From JAMXLO01 sp963832895 (GTDB lineage Bacteria; Pseudomonadota; Alphaproteobacteria; Acetobacterales; Acetobacteraceae), in the NCBI GenBank assembly GCA_963832895.1, contig CAWHVQ010000021.1, positions 620,001 through 684,000 on the forward strand: a stretch of 64,000 nucleotides of DNA. The letters run 5' to 3'. A program made the translations under genes and the position numbers. Positions 43,485 to 51,508 of the stretch are shown here, in pieces (position 1 is the stretch's first letter; each line of letters starts with the position of its first letter). The notes beneath the pieces are model-generated. The model made no database searches. It was not told where the DNA came from and was given only the letters and a program-made list of their open reading frames with translations.

Positions 43485-44131
43485 CGGCCGGCACGAGGCC
43501 GGCCACAAGGGCACGCACCGCCATTCTGATCAGCGGCCGCGGCTCCAACATGGCCTCGCTGATCGCGGCGGCGCGCGATCCGGCCTACCCGGCGGAGATC
43601 GCGCTGGTCGTTTCGAACCGGCCAGACGCGCCGGGGCTCACTCTGGCGCGCAATGCTGGGGTGGCAACCGTGGCGATCGATCATCGACCATTCGGGGGCG
43701 ATCGGGCCGCGCACGAGGTGGCAATCCACGCGGCGCTGCGTGAGGCCGGTGCCGAGATCGTCTGCCTCGCCGGATACATGCGGCTGCTGACGCCATTCCT
43801 GGTCGATGCCTGGCAGGGAAGGATGCTGAACATCCATCCAAGCCTGCTGCCGGCATTCCCCGGCCTGGACACGCATGCGCGGGCGCTGGCCGCCGGAGTG
43901 AAGCTGCACGGCTGCACTGTCCATCTGGTCACCAACACGATGGATGCGGGACCGATCCTGGCGCAGGCGGCGGTGCCGGCCCTGCCAGGCGATACCGTCG
44001 AGATGTTGGCGGATCGGGTGCTGGCACAGGAGCATCTGATCTATCCGTCGGCGTTGCGCTGCTTCGCCTTCGGGACCGCTGGCGTCCTGCCGCCTGAGAC
44101 GGCCTCCCTGCTCAACCCCGTGGCTCCATGA
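43481..44131 (+). CDS. purN: Phosphoribosylglycinamide formyltransferase
   Basis: A 216-residue folate-dependent GAR transformylase, step three of purine synthesis. The start is the GTG at 43481, overlapping the purM stop (GTGA). Seen here: AILISGRGSNMASLIAAA at the N-terminus, AEIVCLAGYMRLLTPFLV, the catalytic NIHPSLLPAFPGLDTH (N and H of the N-H-D triad), GCTVHLVTNTMDAGPIL with the catalytic Asp, and the C-terminal PETASLL. Length is standard for PurN. Confidence 0.95.
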   Translation: MTAGTRPATRARTAILISGRGSNMASLIAAARDPAYPAEIALVVSNRPDAPGLTLARNAGVATVAIDHRPFGGDRAAHEVAIHAALREAGAEIVCLAGYMRLLTPFLVDAWQGRMLNIHPSLLPAFPGLDTHARALAAGVKLHGCTVHLVTNTMDAGPILAQAAVPALPGDTVEMLADRVLAQEHLIYPSALRCFAFGTAGVLPPETASLLNPVAP

Positions 44132-44170
44132 GCCGGCTTACATGATTTTGACGGGATCACTCCAGACGGT

Positions 44171-44191
44171 GTGACATATGACGAGTGTCAC
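44171..44191. promoter_or_regulatory. Inverted repeat upstream of petA, possible operator
   Basis: GTGACA (44171-44176) and TGTCAC (44186-44191) form a 6-bp inverted repeat with 9 bases between, ending just before the petA ribosome site (GAGGAGA). A second ACATATG motif is repeated on both sides. The half-site TGTCAC fits the general look of a dimeric regulator site, but no regulator can be named. Confidence 0.35.
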
Positions 44192-44208
44192 GCGAGGAGA
44201 CATATGCC

Positions 44209-44865
44209 ATGTCCGCAGAAGGTTCCGCTGTCCACGGGGGCAGCCTGCCATCCGAGCCTGCCCGCCGTGACTTCCTTAAGCTGGTGACGATGGCGACTGC
44301 CGCCATCGGCGGCGCCGCTGTCGCCTGGGCGTTCATTGACTCGATGAACCCCGCCGCCGACGTGATCGCCGCAGGCGCACCGATGGATATCGACGTCAGC
44401 AAGCTGGCGCCTGGCCAGCAGATCGTCATTCTGTGGCGCGGCAGCCCGATCCTGGTGGTCAATCGAACGCCGGAGGCCCTGAAGACCCTGCAAGAGGCGA
44501 GTCTCGTTGGGCGCCTGAGTGACCCAAACTCGACCGTCGATCAGCAGCCTGGCTATGCCCGGAACTGGCATCGGTCGATCAATCCCGAATATGCGGTGCT
44601 GGTCGGCATCTGCACGCATCTCGGCTGCCTGCCATCCTATTATCCCACGCCGAGCCCGACGGAACCGGTGGCCAATTGGCCGGGCGGATATTTCTGCCCC
44701 TGTCATGGCTCGAAATACGATCTGGCGGGCCGCGTCTATACAGGTGTGCCCGCGCCGTACAACCTTCCCGTGCCGCCCTATCATTTCCCCAGTGAGCACG
44801 TCCTGCGCATCGGCGAAAACCCGCAGGGTGTCACCTTCACTCTGAGCTCGGTCGTGCAGATGTAG
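44209..44865 (+). CDS. petA: Ubiquinol-cytochrome c reductase Rieske iron-sulfur subunit
   Basis: A 218-residue Rieske protein of the bc1 complex. The start is the ATG at 44209, 8 bases after GAGGAGA. Seen here: a Tat-type leader PARRDFLKLVTMATAAIGGA (twin Arg 19-20) that stays as the membrane anchor, then the cluster ligands CTHLGC (C135, H137, C140) and CPCHGS (C163, C165, H166) in a 2Fe-2S Rieske fold. In most Proteobacteria petA is followed by petB and petC. Here the next genes are a CBS protein and a chloride channel, so the subunit is an orphan in this window. Confidence 0.93.
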   Translation: MSAEGSAVHGGSLPSEPARRDFLKLVTMATAAIGGAAVAWAFIDSMNPAADVIAAGAPMDIDVSKLAPGQQIVILWRGSPILVVNRTPEALKTLQEASLVGRLSDPNSTVDQQPGYARNWHRSINPEYAVLVGICTHLGCLPSYYPTPSPTEPVANWPGGYFCPCHGSKYDLAGRVYTGVPAPYNLPVPPYHFPSEHVLRIGENPQGVTFTLSSVVQM

Positions 44866-44967
44866 GCGCCGCGAAGATGAACAAAATCTAAGCCGATGTT
44901 AAGTGGGATCATATCGCCCGGCAACTTATCTCCCGACCCATAGTATGGTGCGTGGAGGACGACGCAG

Positions 44968-45402
44968 ATGCTCATCTCGGATGTGCTGCATATCAAAGGC
45001 CGCAGCGTCGTGAAGGTGCGGCCTGCTGACACCGTGGCGTTCGCTGTGGCGAGGCTCGCCGAACATCGTATCGGCGCGGTTGTCGTCGAGGACCAGTGGA
45101 TGAAGCCGGTCGGCATCTTCTCGGAACGCGACTTTGTCAATGCGACCGCGCGTGATGGCGCCATCGTGCTGGGCCGCGATGTGCGGCAGCTCATGTCGTC
45201 GCCGATCATCAGCTGCCACTCGAGCGACCGCATCGATGCCGTGCTCGCCGCGATGACCTTGGCGAAGGTCAGACACTTCCCCGTGATCGATGCCGGCACG
45301 TTGAACGGCATAGTCAGCATCGGCGATCTCGTGAAGCATCGGCTCGACGAGAAGGAGCTGGAGGCCAGCGTCCTGTTGGACCTGTCACGCATGCACGCCT
45401 GA
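44968..45402 (+). CDS. CBS-pair domain protein
   Basis: A 144-residue protein made of two CBS domains: residues ~1-65 with VVKVRPADTVAFAVARLAEH and GIFSERDFVNATARDG, and ~70-135 with RQLMSSPIISCHSSDRIDAV and FPVIDAGTLNGIVSIGDLVK. Stand-alone CBS pairs bind adenine nucleotides and act as energy-state sensors. The C-terminal RLDEKELEASVLLDLSRMHA is a helix found in many alphaproteobacterial relatives. It lies between petA and the ClC channel, all on the plus strand with gaps of about 100 bases. Confidence 0.88.
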   Translation: MLISDVLHIKGRSVVKVRPADTVAFAVARLAEHRIGAVVVEDQWMKPVGIFSERDFVNATARDGAIVLGRDVRQLMSSPIISCHSSDRIDAVLAAMTLAKVRHFPVIDAGTLNGIVSIGDLVKHRLDEKELEASVLLDLSRMHA

Positions 45403-45513
45403 TCCGCCTGCCTGTTTGACATGAATCACATGCGTGGGAATGCCGGGGACGAAAGTTGCCCGCCGATGCGAGTGGGGTAAGAACGGTCCGAAATTCACCG
45501 AGCGGACCGGAAG

Positions 45514-47349
45514 ATGGCCAACGACGTCGCCCACCCTGCACTGCCCGAAAGCCTCGACGCCGCAAGATCATCGGTCGTCGAGGATGCCCGTCCGATGCCT
45601 CTGTTCTACCTGTGTCTGCTCGCGCTGTTTGTCGGCATCGTCGGCGGGCTCGGCGCCGTGGTGTTCCGCGGGCTGATCGGCATCGTCCACAACCTGCTGT
45701 TCCTCGGCACGCTATCGTTCATCTACGACTCCAGCCTGTTCACGCCGGCTGCGCCATGGGGCGTATTCGTCATTCTGGTCCCCGTCGTGGGGGCGATCGG
45801 CGTGACTTTCGTCGTCACCAACTTCGCGCCGGAGGCGAAGGGCCACGGCGTGCCGGAGGTGATGGACGCCATCTACTACAATCGCGGGATCATCAGGCCG
45901 ATCGTCGCGGTCGCGAAGTCGCTCGCCTCGGCGCTGTCGATCGGCAGCGGCGCCGCGGTCGGGCGCGAGGGCCCCATCATCCAGATCGGCTCGGCATTCG
46001 GCTCCACGCTCGGGCAGGTGATCCGAATGTCGATGGGGCAGCGCATCATCCTGGTCGCCGCAGGTGCCGGCGCAGGCATCGCCGCGACCTTCAACACACC
46101 GATCGGCGGTGTGCTGTTCGCCACCGAACTGATGATGCCGGAGATCAGCGTCAACACGTTCCTGCCGGTGGCGATCGCCACCGGAACCGCGACCTTCATC
46201 GGCCGGCTGTTCTTCGGCGACAGGCCGGCGTTCGACGTTCCCGCCAACCTCGCGACACTGCCGACCGAGGTGAAGAGCATCGCGATCCTGGCGTTGTACG
46301 TGGTGCTTGGTGCGTTGATCGGGGTGGCGGCGGCGGTGTTCGTGCGCGGTCTGCACTGGTTCGAGGATCTGTTCGACAAGATTCCAGGCAACTATCTGCG
46401 GCACGTGCTGGGCATGCTGCTGGTCGGTGTGCTGCTTTATGCGCTGATGCGCTGGGGCGGGCACTACTACGTCGAGGGCGTCGGCTACGCCACCATCCAG
46501 GCGACGCTGACCAATCAGCTCACCGGCGCGTGGTTCCTTTTGCTGCTGTACGTGTGCAAGTTGCTGGCAACCTCGTTGAGCCTGGGCTCCGGTTCCTCCG
46601 GCGGCATATTCTCGCCATCGCTGTTCATGGGTGCCACTCTGGGCGGCGCGTTCGCCGGCCTGCTCCATACAATCTTTCCCGGTCTGCCGATCAGCGTGCC
46701 CGCGTTCGCGATGGTCGGCATGGGCACGATGGTCGGCAGTGGCACCGGTGCCGCGATGACCTCGGTCGCCATGGTGTTCGAGATGACGCGCGACTACGCC
46801 ATCGTGCTGCCGACAATATTGGCGGTGGCGGTCGGGCTCGGCACACGGCGACTGCTGACGCGTGAGAACATCTACACGATGAAGCTGTTCCGGCGCGGCC
46901 ATCCGATCCCGAAGGCCCTGCACGCCAACATGTTTCTGGTCCGTTCGGCCGCCGATGTGATGGACAGGGACTTCCTGCTGGTCGAGGGAAGCGAAAGCTT
47001 CGCCAGGTTCCTGCAACTGTCCGACGGGCGCAGTGGCCTGCGCCATGTCGTGGTGACGCGCGGAAACCTGATCGTGGGCGTGCTGCGCGTCAACAGCGAC
47101 CTGCGCCGCACGGTCAGCGCGGCAGGCGCGGACGTACCCATGGGAACATTGGCGCGACGAAACTTCACGATTGTGCGGCAGAACGCCGTGGTGTTCGACG
47201 TGATTGCCCGCCTATGGCGCAGGCAGGCGGTTATGGGCGTGGTGGTGGACGGTACGGGTGTGCCGCGGCGCCACAACGTGGTCGGCGTCATCACCAAGGA
47301 GCACATCGCCGACGAGGTGGCGAGCAGCGTGAGCATGTATGCACGCTGA
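45514..47349 (+). CDS. ClC family chloride channel/transporter with C-terminal CBS region
   Basis: A 611-residue ClC protein. Seen here: about ten hydrophobic helices, the selectivity motifs AKGHGVPEVMDAIYY (GSGIP-like region 1, with GHGVP), SIGSGAAVGREGPIIQIGSA (GREGP motif), the third filter loop SLGSGSSGGIFSPSLFMGAT and GMGTMVGSGTGAAMTSVAMV. After residue ~460 comes a cytoplasmic CBS-like domain (LVRSAADVMDRDFLLVEGSE; later VVDGTGVPRRHNVVGVITKE). The glutamate of GREGP is present, so exchange or gating by that residue is possible. The adjacent CBS gene may act with it. Confidence 0.9.
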   Translation: MANDVAHPALPESLDAARSSVVEDARPMPLFYLCLLALFVGIVGGLGAVVFRGLIGIVHNLLFLGTLSFIYDSSLFTPAAPWGVFVILVPVVGAIGVTFVVTNFAPEAKGHGVPEVMDAIYYNRGIIRPIVAVAKSLASALSIGSGAAVGREGPIIQIGSAFGSTLGQVIRMSMGQRIILVAAGAGAGIAATFNTPIGGVLFATELMMPEISVNTFLPVAIATGTATFIGRLFFGDRPAFDVPANLATLPTEVKSIAILALYVVLGALIGVAAAVFVRGLHWFEDLFDKIPGNYLRHVLGMLLVGVLLYALMRWGGHYYVEGVGYATIQATLTNQLTGAWFLLLLYVCKLLATSLSLGSGSSGGIFSPSLFMGATLGGAFAGLLHTIFPGLPISVPAFAMVGMGTMVGSGTGAAMTSVAMVFEMTRDYAIVLPTILAVAVGLGTRRLLTRENIYTMKLFRRGHPIPKALHANMFLVRSAADVMDRDFLLVEGSESFARFLQLSDGRSGLRHVVVTRGNLIVGVLRVNSDLRRTVSAAGADVPMGTLARRNFTIVRQNAVVFDVIARLWRRQAVMGVVVDGTGVPRRHNVVGVITKEHIADEVASSVSMYAR

Positions 47350-47359
47350 GCGCCGCGGG

Positions 47360-47380
47360 CCCCAGCGCGGGCCCCTGGGG
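47360..47380. terminator. Short hairpin after the ClC gene
   Basis: CCCCAG (47360-47365) pairs with CTGGGG (47375-47380) around CGCGGGCCC-like sequence, 11 bases after the stop. No T-run follows. It is a weak terminator candidate. Confidence 0.3.
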
Positions 47381-47442
47381 TTGCCCGGCATGGCTCCGCT
47401 GCCATAGAACGGGGGCAGATCAATCCCTCCAGCCGAGGCCGC

Positions 47443-47607
47443 ATGTCCGAACACAGCCACGCCGCGAACCCCCCGATGGGGGTAGAGACGCCCGAAGCCT
47501 TCCTTGCCGACCGTCAGCGCTTCTGGAGCGGGTTCACCCACTTCACTCTGGGATCCGTGATCTTCATCGTCGTGGTGCTTATCCTGATGGCGATCTTCCT
47601 GCTGTAG
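47443..47607 (+). CDS. aa3-type cytochrome c oxidase subunit IV-like small membrane protein
   Basis: A 54-residue protein. The start is the ATG at 47443 and the stop is the TAG at 47605. It has a short soluble N-terminus with a His-containing MSEHSHAANPP, the segment ADRQRFWSGFTHFT and one C-terminal membrane helix (LGSVIFIVVVLILMAIFLL). This is the size and pattern of the bacterial aa3-oxidase subunit IV family (single-helix COX4), for example FWxGF then a helix ending LMAIF. No other oxidase genes are next to it. It is convergent with the DinB gene (12 bases apart). Confidence is limited by the small size. Confidence 0.68.
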   Translation: MSEHSHAANPPMGVETPEAFLADRQRFWSGFTHFTLGSVIFIVVVLILMAIFLL

Positions 47608-47619
47608 CGGCTGCGCTCG

Positions 47620-48183
47620 CTACTCGCGCCAGATTGCGGCCTCGCTCCATCCAAGTTCCTTGAACTCAGCTTCACGAAGCGGAGCCTCGGCGATCGAGAA
47701 GAATTCGTCGAGCTGAGGCGGCGCGACCTGCGTGTCACTCAGCATGCAATGAGCCTGGCCGCGGTGGTGGACCTGGTGCTGGAACAGGTGCAGCAGCAGC
47801 CGGTCCGCCCGTTCGGTCTGCACGCGCGTATCGCGATGCACGTGAATGATCCGATCGGTCCCCGAGTTGTCCAACCCATCGCACCAGGCAATGAGCCTGC
47901 GATCGACTGCACCTTGCGCCACGTGCAGATCCCTCAGTTCCGGGCACGGCACAGGGTTCGCCCAGGCAGCCGGTCCGAGCGTGCCGCCTTCGAGCGCATC
48001 GACGTAGAACCGGTCTATGACGAGGATGTGGTTCAGCGTCGCCTGGATCGAGGGAAAGAACCCGGTTCGCGGTGCCTCGAACTCTGCCTGGCTCAACGCG
48101 GCGCAGGCGGAAAGCAGGCGATGGTTTGCCCATGCGTTGTTGTAAGCCATGGCCCGCAACGTCTGTAGGTGCGAGGCCGGCAT
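47620..48183 (-). CDS. DinB family protein
   Basis: A 187-residue four-helix-bundle protein of the DinB/YfiT superfamily. The start is the ATG at 48183 (an adjacent ATG at 48186 is possible). Seen here: AYNNAWANHRLLSACAALSQ, FPSIQATLNHILVIDRFYVD with the first metal His, and LLLHLFQHQVHHRGQAHCML with the HQxHHRGQ motif that supplies the other two metal ligands. Members are often thiol-dependent transferases; the reaction here is unknown. It lies 5 bases downstream of ndk on the same strand. Confidence 0.85.
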   Translation of the reverse strand: MPASHLQTLRAMAYNNAWANHRLLSACAALSQAEFEAPRTGFFPSIQATLNHILVIDRFYVDALEGGTLGPAAWANPVPCPELRDLHVAQGAVDRRLIAWCDGLDNSGTDRIIHVHRDTRVQTERADRLLLHLFQHQVHHRGQAHCMLSDTQVAPPQLDEFFSIAEAPLREAEFKELGWSEAAIWRE

Positions 48184-48191
48184 CACGCGCG

Positions 48192-48614
48192 CTATCCGAC
48201 GATCTCGATCTGCGCGAAGAAGAAGCCGATCTCGATTGCGGCGTTCTCCGCGCTGTCGGAGCCATGCACCGAATTCGCCTCGATGTCCTCAGCGAATTTC
48301 GCGCGGACGGTGCCCGGCGCTGCCTTCTTCGGATCGGTGGCACCCATCACCTCGCGATTCTTCGCGACCGCATTCTCGCCCTCCAGCACCTGGGCGACCA
48401 CCGGGCCGGAAATCATGAACTCGACCAGACCGCGGAAAAACGGCCGCTCCTTGTGCACCGCATAGAATGCCTCGGCCTGCGCCTGGGTCAGCCGCACGCG
48501 CTTTTGTGCAACGATGCGAAGGTCGGCCGCCTCGAATGCCGCGTTGATCTGGCCGGTGAGGTTTCGCCGCGTGGCATCGGGCTTGATGATTGACAGCGTC
48601 CGCTCGATCGCCAT
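48192..48614 (-). CDS. ndk: Nucleoside diphosphate kinase
   Basis: A 140-residue enzyme that equilibrates NTP pools. Seen here: ERTLSIIKPDATRRNLTGQI at the N-terminus, the LVEFMISGPVVAQVLEGENA segment, MGATDPKKAAPGTVRAKFAE and the active-site histidine in EANSVHGSDSAENA (H117-type). Standard length; the start ATG at 48614 has GGAGCAGCCCC upstream. It forms a short transcript with the DinB gene. The Hsp70 gene ends 76 bases upstream on the same strand. Confidence 0.97.
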   Translation of the reverse strand: MAIERTLSIIKPDATRRNLTGQINAAFEAADLRIVAQKRVRLTQAQAEAFYAVHKERPFFRGLVEFMISGPVVAQVLEGENAVAKNREVMGATDPKKAAPGTVRAKFAEDIEANSVHGSDSAENAAIEIGFFFAQIEIVG

Positions 48615-48690
48615 GGGGCTGCTCCTGGATCGTGGCTGAGGCGGCGGTCACTAGGCGGTCCGGGCGCACAGGGCAAGTCGGACGGCGTCC

Positions 48691-49923
48691 TCAGGCGGCG
48701 CCCATCAGTGCCAGTCCTTCGGCCACCGAGACGAACTCGCCGCCACCGACCAGCCGATCGGCACCGAACCGGTCTTCGAACAGACGGCGCACCGCCGGAA
48801 CCAGCGCGGTGCCGCCGGTGAGGAATACACGGTCCACCGCATTACGCGGGATCTCGGCCTTGGTCAGAGCCTGGTCCACCGTTGCAGCCATGCGGGCAAG
48901 GTCTGCCGCGATCCACGCCTCGAACTCGGTCCGCAGAATTGTTCGCTCGACGACGAAGTCATTGTGCCGGAAACGCAGCGTCGTCGTGTCCGCATGCGAC
49001 AGCTCCGCCTTGGCGCTGGAGACAGCCTGGTACAGGGCATAGCCGAGACCGTCCTCGATGAGCGCGATCAGGTGGCGCAGACGTTCGGGGTGTTGCGCGG
49101 TGCGTGCCACCTCGGCGATGGCGCGAAGTGTGCGGGGCGTCCGCATCAGCGACAGCAGATGCCAGCGGGCGAAGCCGGAGTAATACTCGGGCGGGACGGG
49201 GAGGGGCTTTCCCATGACGCGGTAAGTGTCGCCCTTGCCGAGCAGGGGCGCGATGGCGCGGTCAATGATGCGGAAGTCGAGCACATCGCCGGCGATGCCG
49301 ATGCCCGCATGGCCAAGCGGGGTTACCCCGGCTTTCGGGTCGAAGCGCAGGATGGAGAAATCGCTGGTGCCGCCACCGAAGTCGCCTATCAGCACCGTCG
49401 CGGGTTCGCTAAGTGTGCGGGCGAACCGGGTCCCGGCGGCTTGAGGCTCCAGCGCCAGGGTCACCTGAGAGAGGCCCGCCTCGGCGTAGGCGCCGCACAG
49501 ACGCTCGGCACCCAGGCCGTCATCCGCGAACTCGCCGGCGAAGTGCACGGGGCGGCCGACGATGATGCGCGGTGCCGATGGGACATCGGCGAGGAGTGCT
49601 GCGAGAAAGCAGCCGATCAGGCGCTCCAAGGTGAACCTGTGGCCGAATATGCGGGTCTCGGAAAAACTCCGCTGCGCAAGGTAGGTCTTCATCGACATGA
49701 TCAGGCGGCTGTCCAGCGGATCTTCGAGGTATGCGGTGATCGCCTGGAGGCCGGCTTCGTGACGAAGGACGCGGCGGGCCGCCGTATCCTCGGTCCAGAA
49801 GCAGAGAACGGAACGGACGACCTCCAGGGAAGCGCGGTGCTGCGTGGTCACGCTGCCATCATCGTGCAGGAGGGCCACAACGCTGTTGGTGGTGCCGAAA
49901 TCGATGCCGATCGCCCTGATCAT
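48691..49923 (-). CDS. Hsp70 family protein, YegD-like
   Basis: A 410-residue ASKHA ATPase that contains only the nucleotide-binding domain of Hsp70 plus a short tail. Seen here: phosphate-1 IGIDFGTTNSVVALLHDD (residues 5-22), the VIVGRPVHFAG-like block (IIVGRPVHF), phosphate-2 VLIGDFGGGTSDFSILRFD and the adenosine motif VFLTGGTALVPAVRRLFEDR. It has no substrate-binding domain, so it is not a classic DnaK. YegD relatives have no defined role. It stands apart from other chaperone genes; a 470-base region without a clear gene follows on its upstream side. Confidence 0.88.
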   Translation of the reverse strand: MIRAIGIDFGTTNSVVALLHDDGSVTTQHRASLEVVRSVLCFWTEDTAARRVLRHEAGLQAITAYLEDPLDSRLIMSMKTYLAQRSFSETRIFGHRFTLERLIGCFLAALLADVPSAPRIIVGRPVHFAGEFADDGLGAERLCGAYAEAGLSQVTLALEPQAAGTRFARTLSEPATVLIGDFGGGTSDFSILRFDPKAGVTPLGHAGIGIAGDVLDFRIIDRAIAPLLGKGDTYRVMGKPLPVPPEYYSGFARWHLLSLMRTPRTLRAIAEVARTAQHPERLRHLIALIEDGLGYALYQAVSSAKAELSHADTTTLRFRHNDFVVERTILRTEFEAWIAADLARMAATVDQALTKAEIPRNAVDRVFLTGGTALVPAVRRLFEDRFGADRLVGGGEFVSVAEGLALMGAA

Positions 49924-50396
49924 CCACCCGCTCCGCGAAAAGGCGCGGGTTCAAGCGCGATTGGCGGCGTGAGGCAAGGGGCATTGCACCGCCTCGGGGC
50001 GCGGCGAGAGCGCACCCCTTGGCCGATCGCTTATCCGCCATCCACTCATTTCGTCTGCCAACTCCGTCGGCGCTAACGGGCGGATTTATCAGAGCTATCG
50101 AAGGGTTACCGTTCAAACCCAGCCAATTGCAACCTCTCACCACCGCACCAAGCCGCCGAGTTGAGTTGGGTCCAGAGTCGGGTCTGGCACTTGCCGCCGG
50201 GCGACCGCTGGCGTCCTATGGCTACGAGTGATCCACCCTCGGCTTGCCCCCAAGCGACCCAACGCGCCAGGCCATCAATGTCACTTCGCCGGCAGCGGCG
50301 AGAGCATAACACGGCCGCCCTGACTGGCTGTTACGAGCCTTGGCGCACAGGCATGTGGAGTGACCCAAAACACTGTGGGAGAGAAGGAAAATACAG
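49924..50396. other. 473-base intergenic region with no gene seen
   Basis: This lies between the Hsp70 start (minus) and the cupin start (plus). Frames present are short and of poor coding character. It should hold two divergent promoters. Immediately before the cupin ATG is GAGAAGGAAAATACAG, an acceptable ribosome site. I see no repeat or hairpin that stands out. Confidence 0.5.
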
Positions 50397-50933
50397 ATGG
50401 ACTATGACAAGCCGATCCGACGCGTTGTCACAACACATGACGCCTCGGGCAAGGCTGTGTTTCTAAGTGATGGTCCGGCACAGAAAGTCGGGCAGCCGGG
50501 ACGACCGGTGAACTGGCCAATGTGGGTACTCGACGCCACACCCGCGGAATGCTCTGGCGCCGAGGATTTCGCGGCCAAGATGAAAGGGCTACATCCTGAT
50601 CCGGGCAGCACGCTTTTCCGGGTTGTCGATTTCCCGCCGATAAGCCCCGACTTCCAAAAAGATAATCCGCGGTTCTTCATCGAGCTGGAGGGCCTTCAAG
50701 AGGTAGCGGCAAAGTCGCGACCGCCGCGTCATCCCAGAATGCATCGCACCCGTTCCGTCGACTTCGGATTGGTCCTCGCCGGCGAGATCGATCTCATGCT
50801 CGACGAAGAGACGACGCACCTGACTGCAGGCGACATCGTCGTGATGCAGGCGACGAACCACGCCTGGATCAATCAAGGCGCCGAGCCTTGCCGCATCGCC
50901 TTCATCCTGGTCGACGCCGAGGACCCGCTATAG
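50397..50933 (+). CDS. Cupin domain protein
   Basis: A 178-residue protein with a C-terminal cupin (residues ~110-170): HRTRSVDFGLVLAGEIDLML, then LTAGDIVVMQATNHAWINQG, the two cupin motifs with the likely metal ligands H116-type, E and H. The N-terminal ~100 residues (RRVVTTHDASGKAVFLSDGP, FRVVDFPPISPDFQ) are shared with cupins linked to aromatic-compound breakdown. The substrate is unknown, but an HpaB-like flavin oxygenase lies 1.4 kb away. Possibly horizontally acquired; its base composition is slightly lower in GC. Confidence 0.83.
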   Translation: MDYDKPIRRVVTTHDASGKAVFLSDGPAQKVGQPGRPVNWPMWVLDATPAECSGAEDFAAKMKGLHPDPGSTLFRVVDFPPISPDFQKDNPRFFIELEGLQEVAAKSRPPRHPRMHRTRSVDFGLVLAGEIDLMLDEETTHLTAGDIVVMQATNHAWINQGAEPCRIAFILVDAEDPL

Positions 50934-51093
50934 GATTTCTGCGTTCCCTGCCCCTTTGCGCGAGATAATGCCGCAGGGATGTCATCCCTTCCTTATCGGA
51001 GCATAGCGGAAGTAATCCGGCTTCGGCCCCAATTGAAGCCTGGTGACATTCTTCGCCATCGCCGCGGTCCCCCATCTGCGGTTGTAGATTGGC

Positions 51094-51439
51094 TTAGATC
51101 GCCAGTCGCTTCTTGTCGTCCAGTTCCTGCGTGGCCGCGTCGACCTCGCCCGTTATCTCCTTGTCGCCGAAGCGGCATCAGCCTGGGCGTTTTGTATTGC
51201 TGCTGCACGTTCTGCGGGTCACTCTGTAACCGTTGCTGGCTCCGTGCGTTGTCGCTGGCCGTGCCACCCGTCTGTGGCTGCAGTGCCGGGATTGGAGCAT
51301 TGGTTCTGGGTGTGACCTCGCTGGGCGGCGATCCGGCGGTTCCGGGCGCAGCGCTTGAGCCGGACTGAGCGAACGCCGCGACTGGTGCGGTGGCGAGCAA
51401 TGCGGCGAGAGTGGTTGCGGTAATACGCGACACTGCCAT
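51094..51439 (-). pseudogene. Small periplasmic coiled-coil protein, apparent loss of two bases
   Basis: From the ATG at 51439: a clear signal peptide (ITATTLAALLATAPVAAFAQ), a Pro/Ser/Thr linker and a Gln-rich segment QQRLQSDPQNVQQQYK. The frame then becomes Arg/Gly-rich nonsense to 50993. Adding one A in the A-run at 51190-51193 and one at 51161-51162 (T on the plus strand) gives NAQADAASATKEITGEVDAA followed by TQELDDKKRLAI and a stop at 51094, a convincing alpha-helical end of a 115-residue protein. Function unknown. The double repair is inference and should be treated as such. Confidence 0.5.
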
Positions 51440-51508
51440 AGGCCGTTGCACTATCCGAATTCCCCGGCACCGCTACAGTCGCTTCCGCGAATTCAACAAG
51501 GACACACG

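Noticed and set aside
44564..44700. A possible second cluster-binding protein in another frame of petA
   Set aside because: Only the 44209 frame contains both CTHLGC and CPCHGS.
45712..47046. A 444-codon minus-strand open frame
   Set aside because: It is antisense to the ClC gene; His/Arg/Gln-rich composition typical of a shadow frame.
50161..50466. A 101-codon plus-strand frame before the cupin gene
   Set aside because: Low coding character and out-of-frame overlap with the cupin start.
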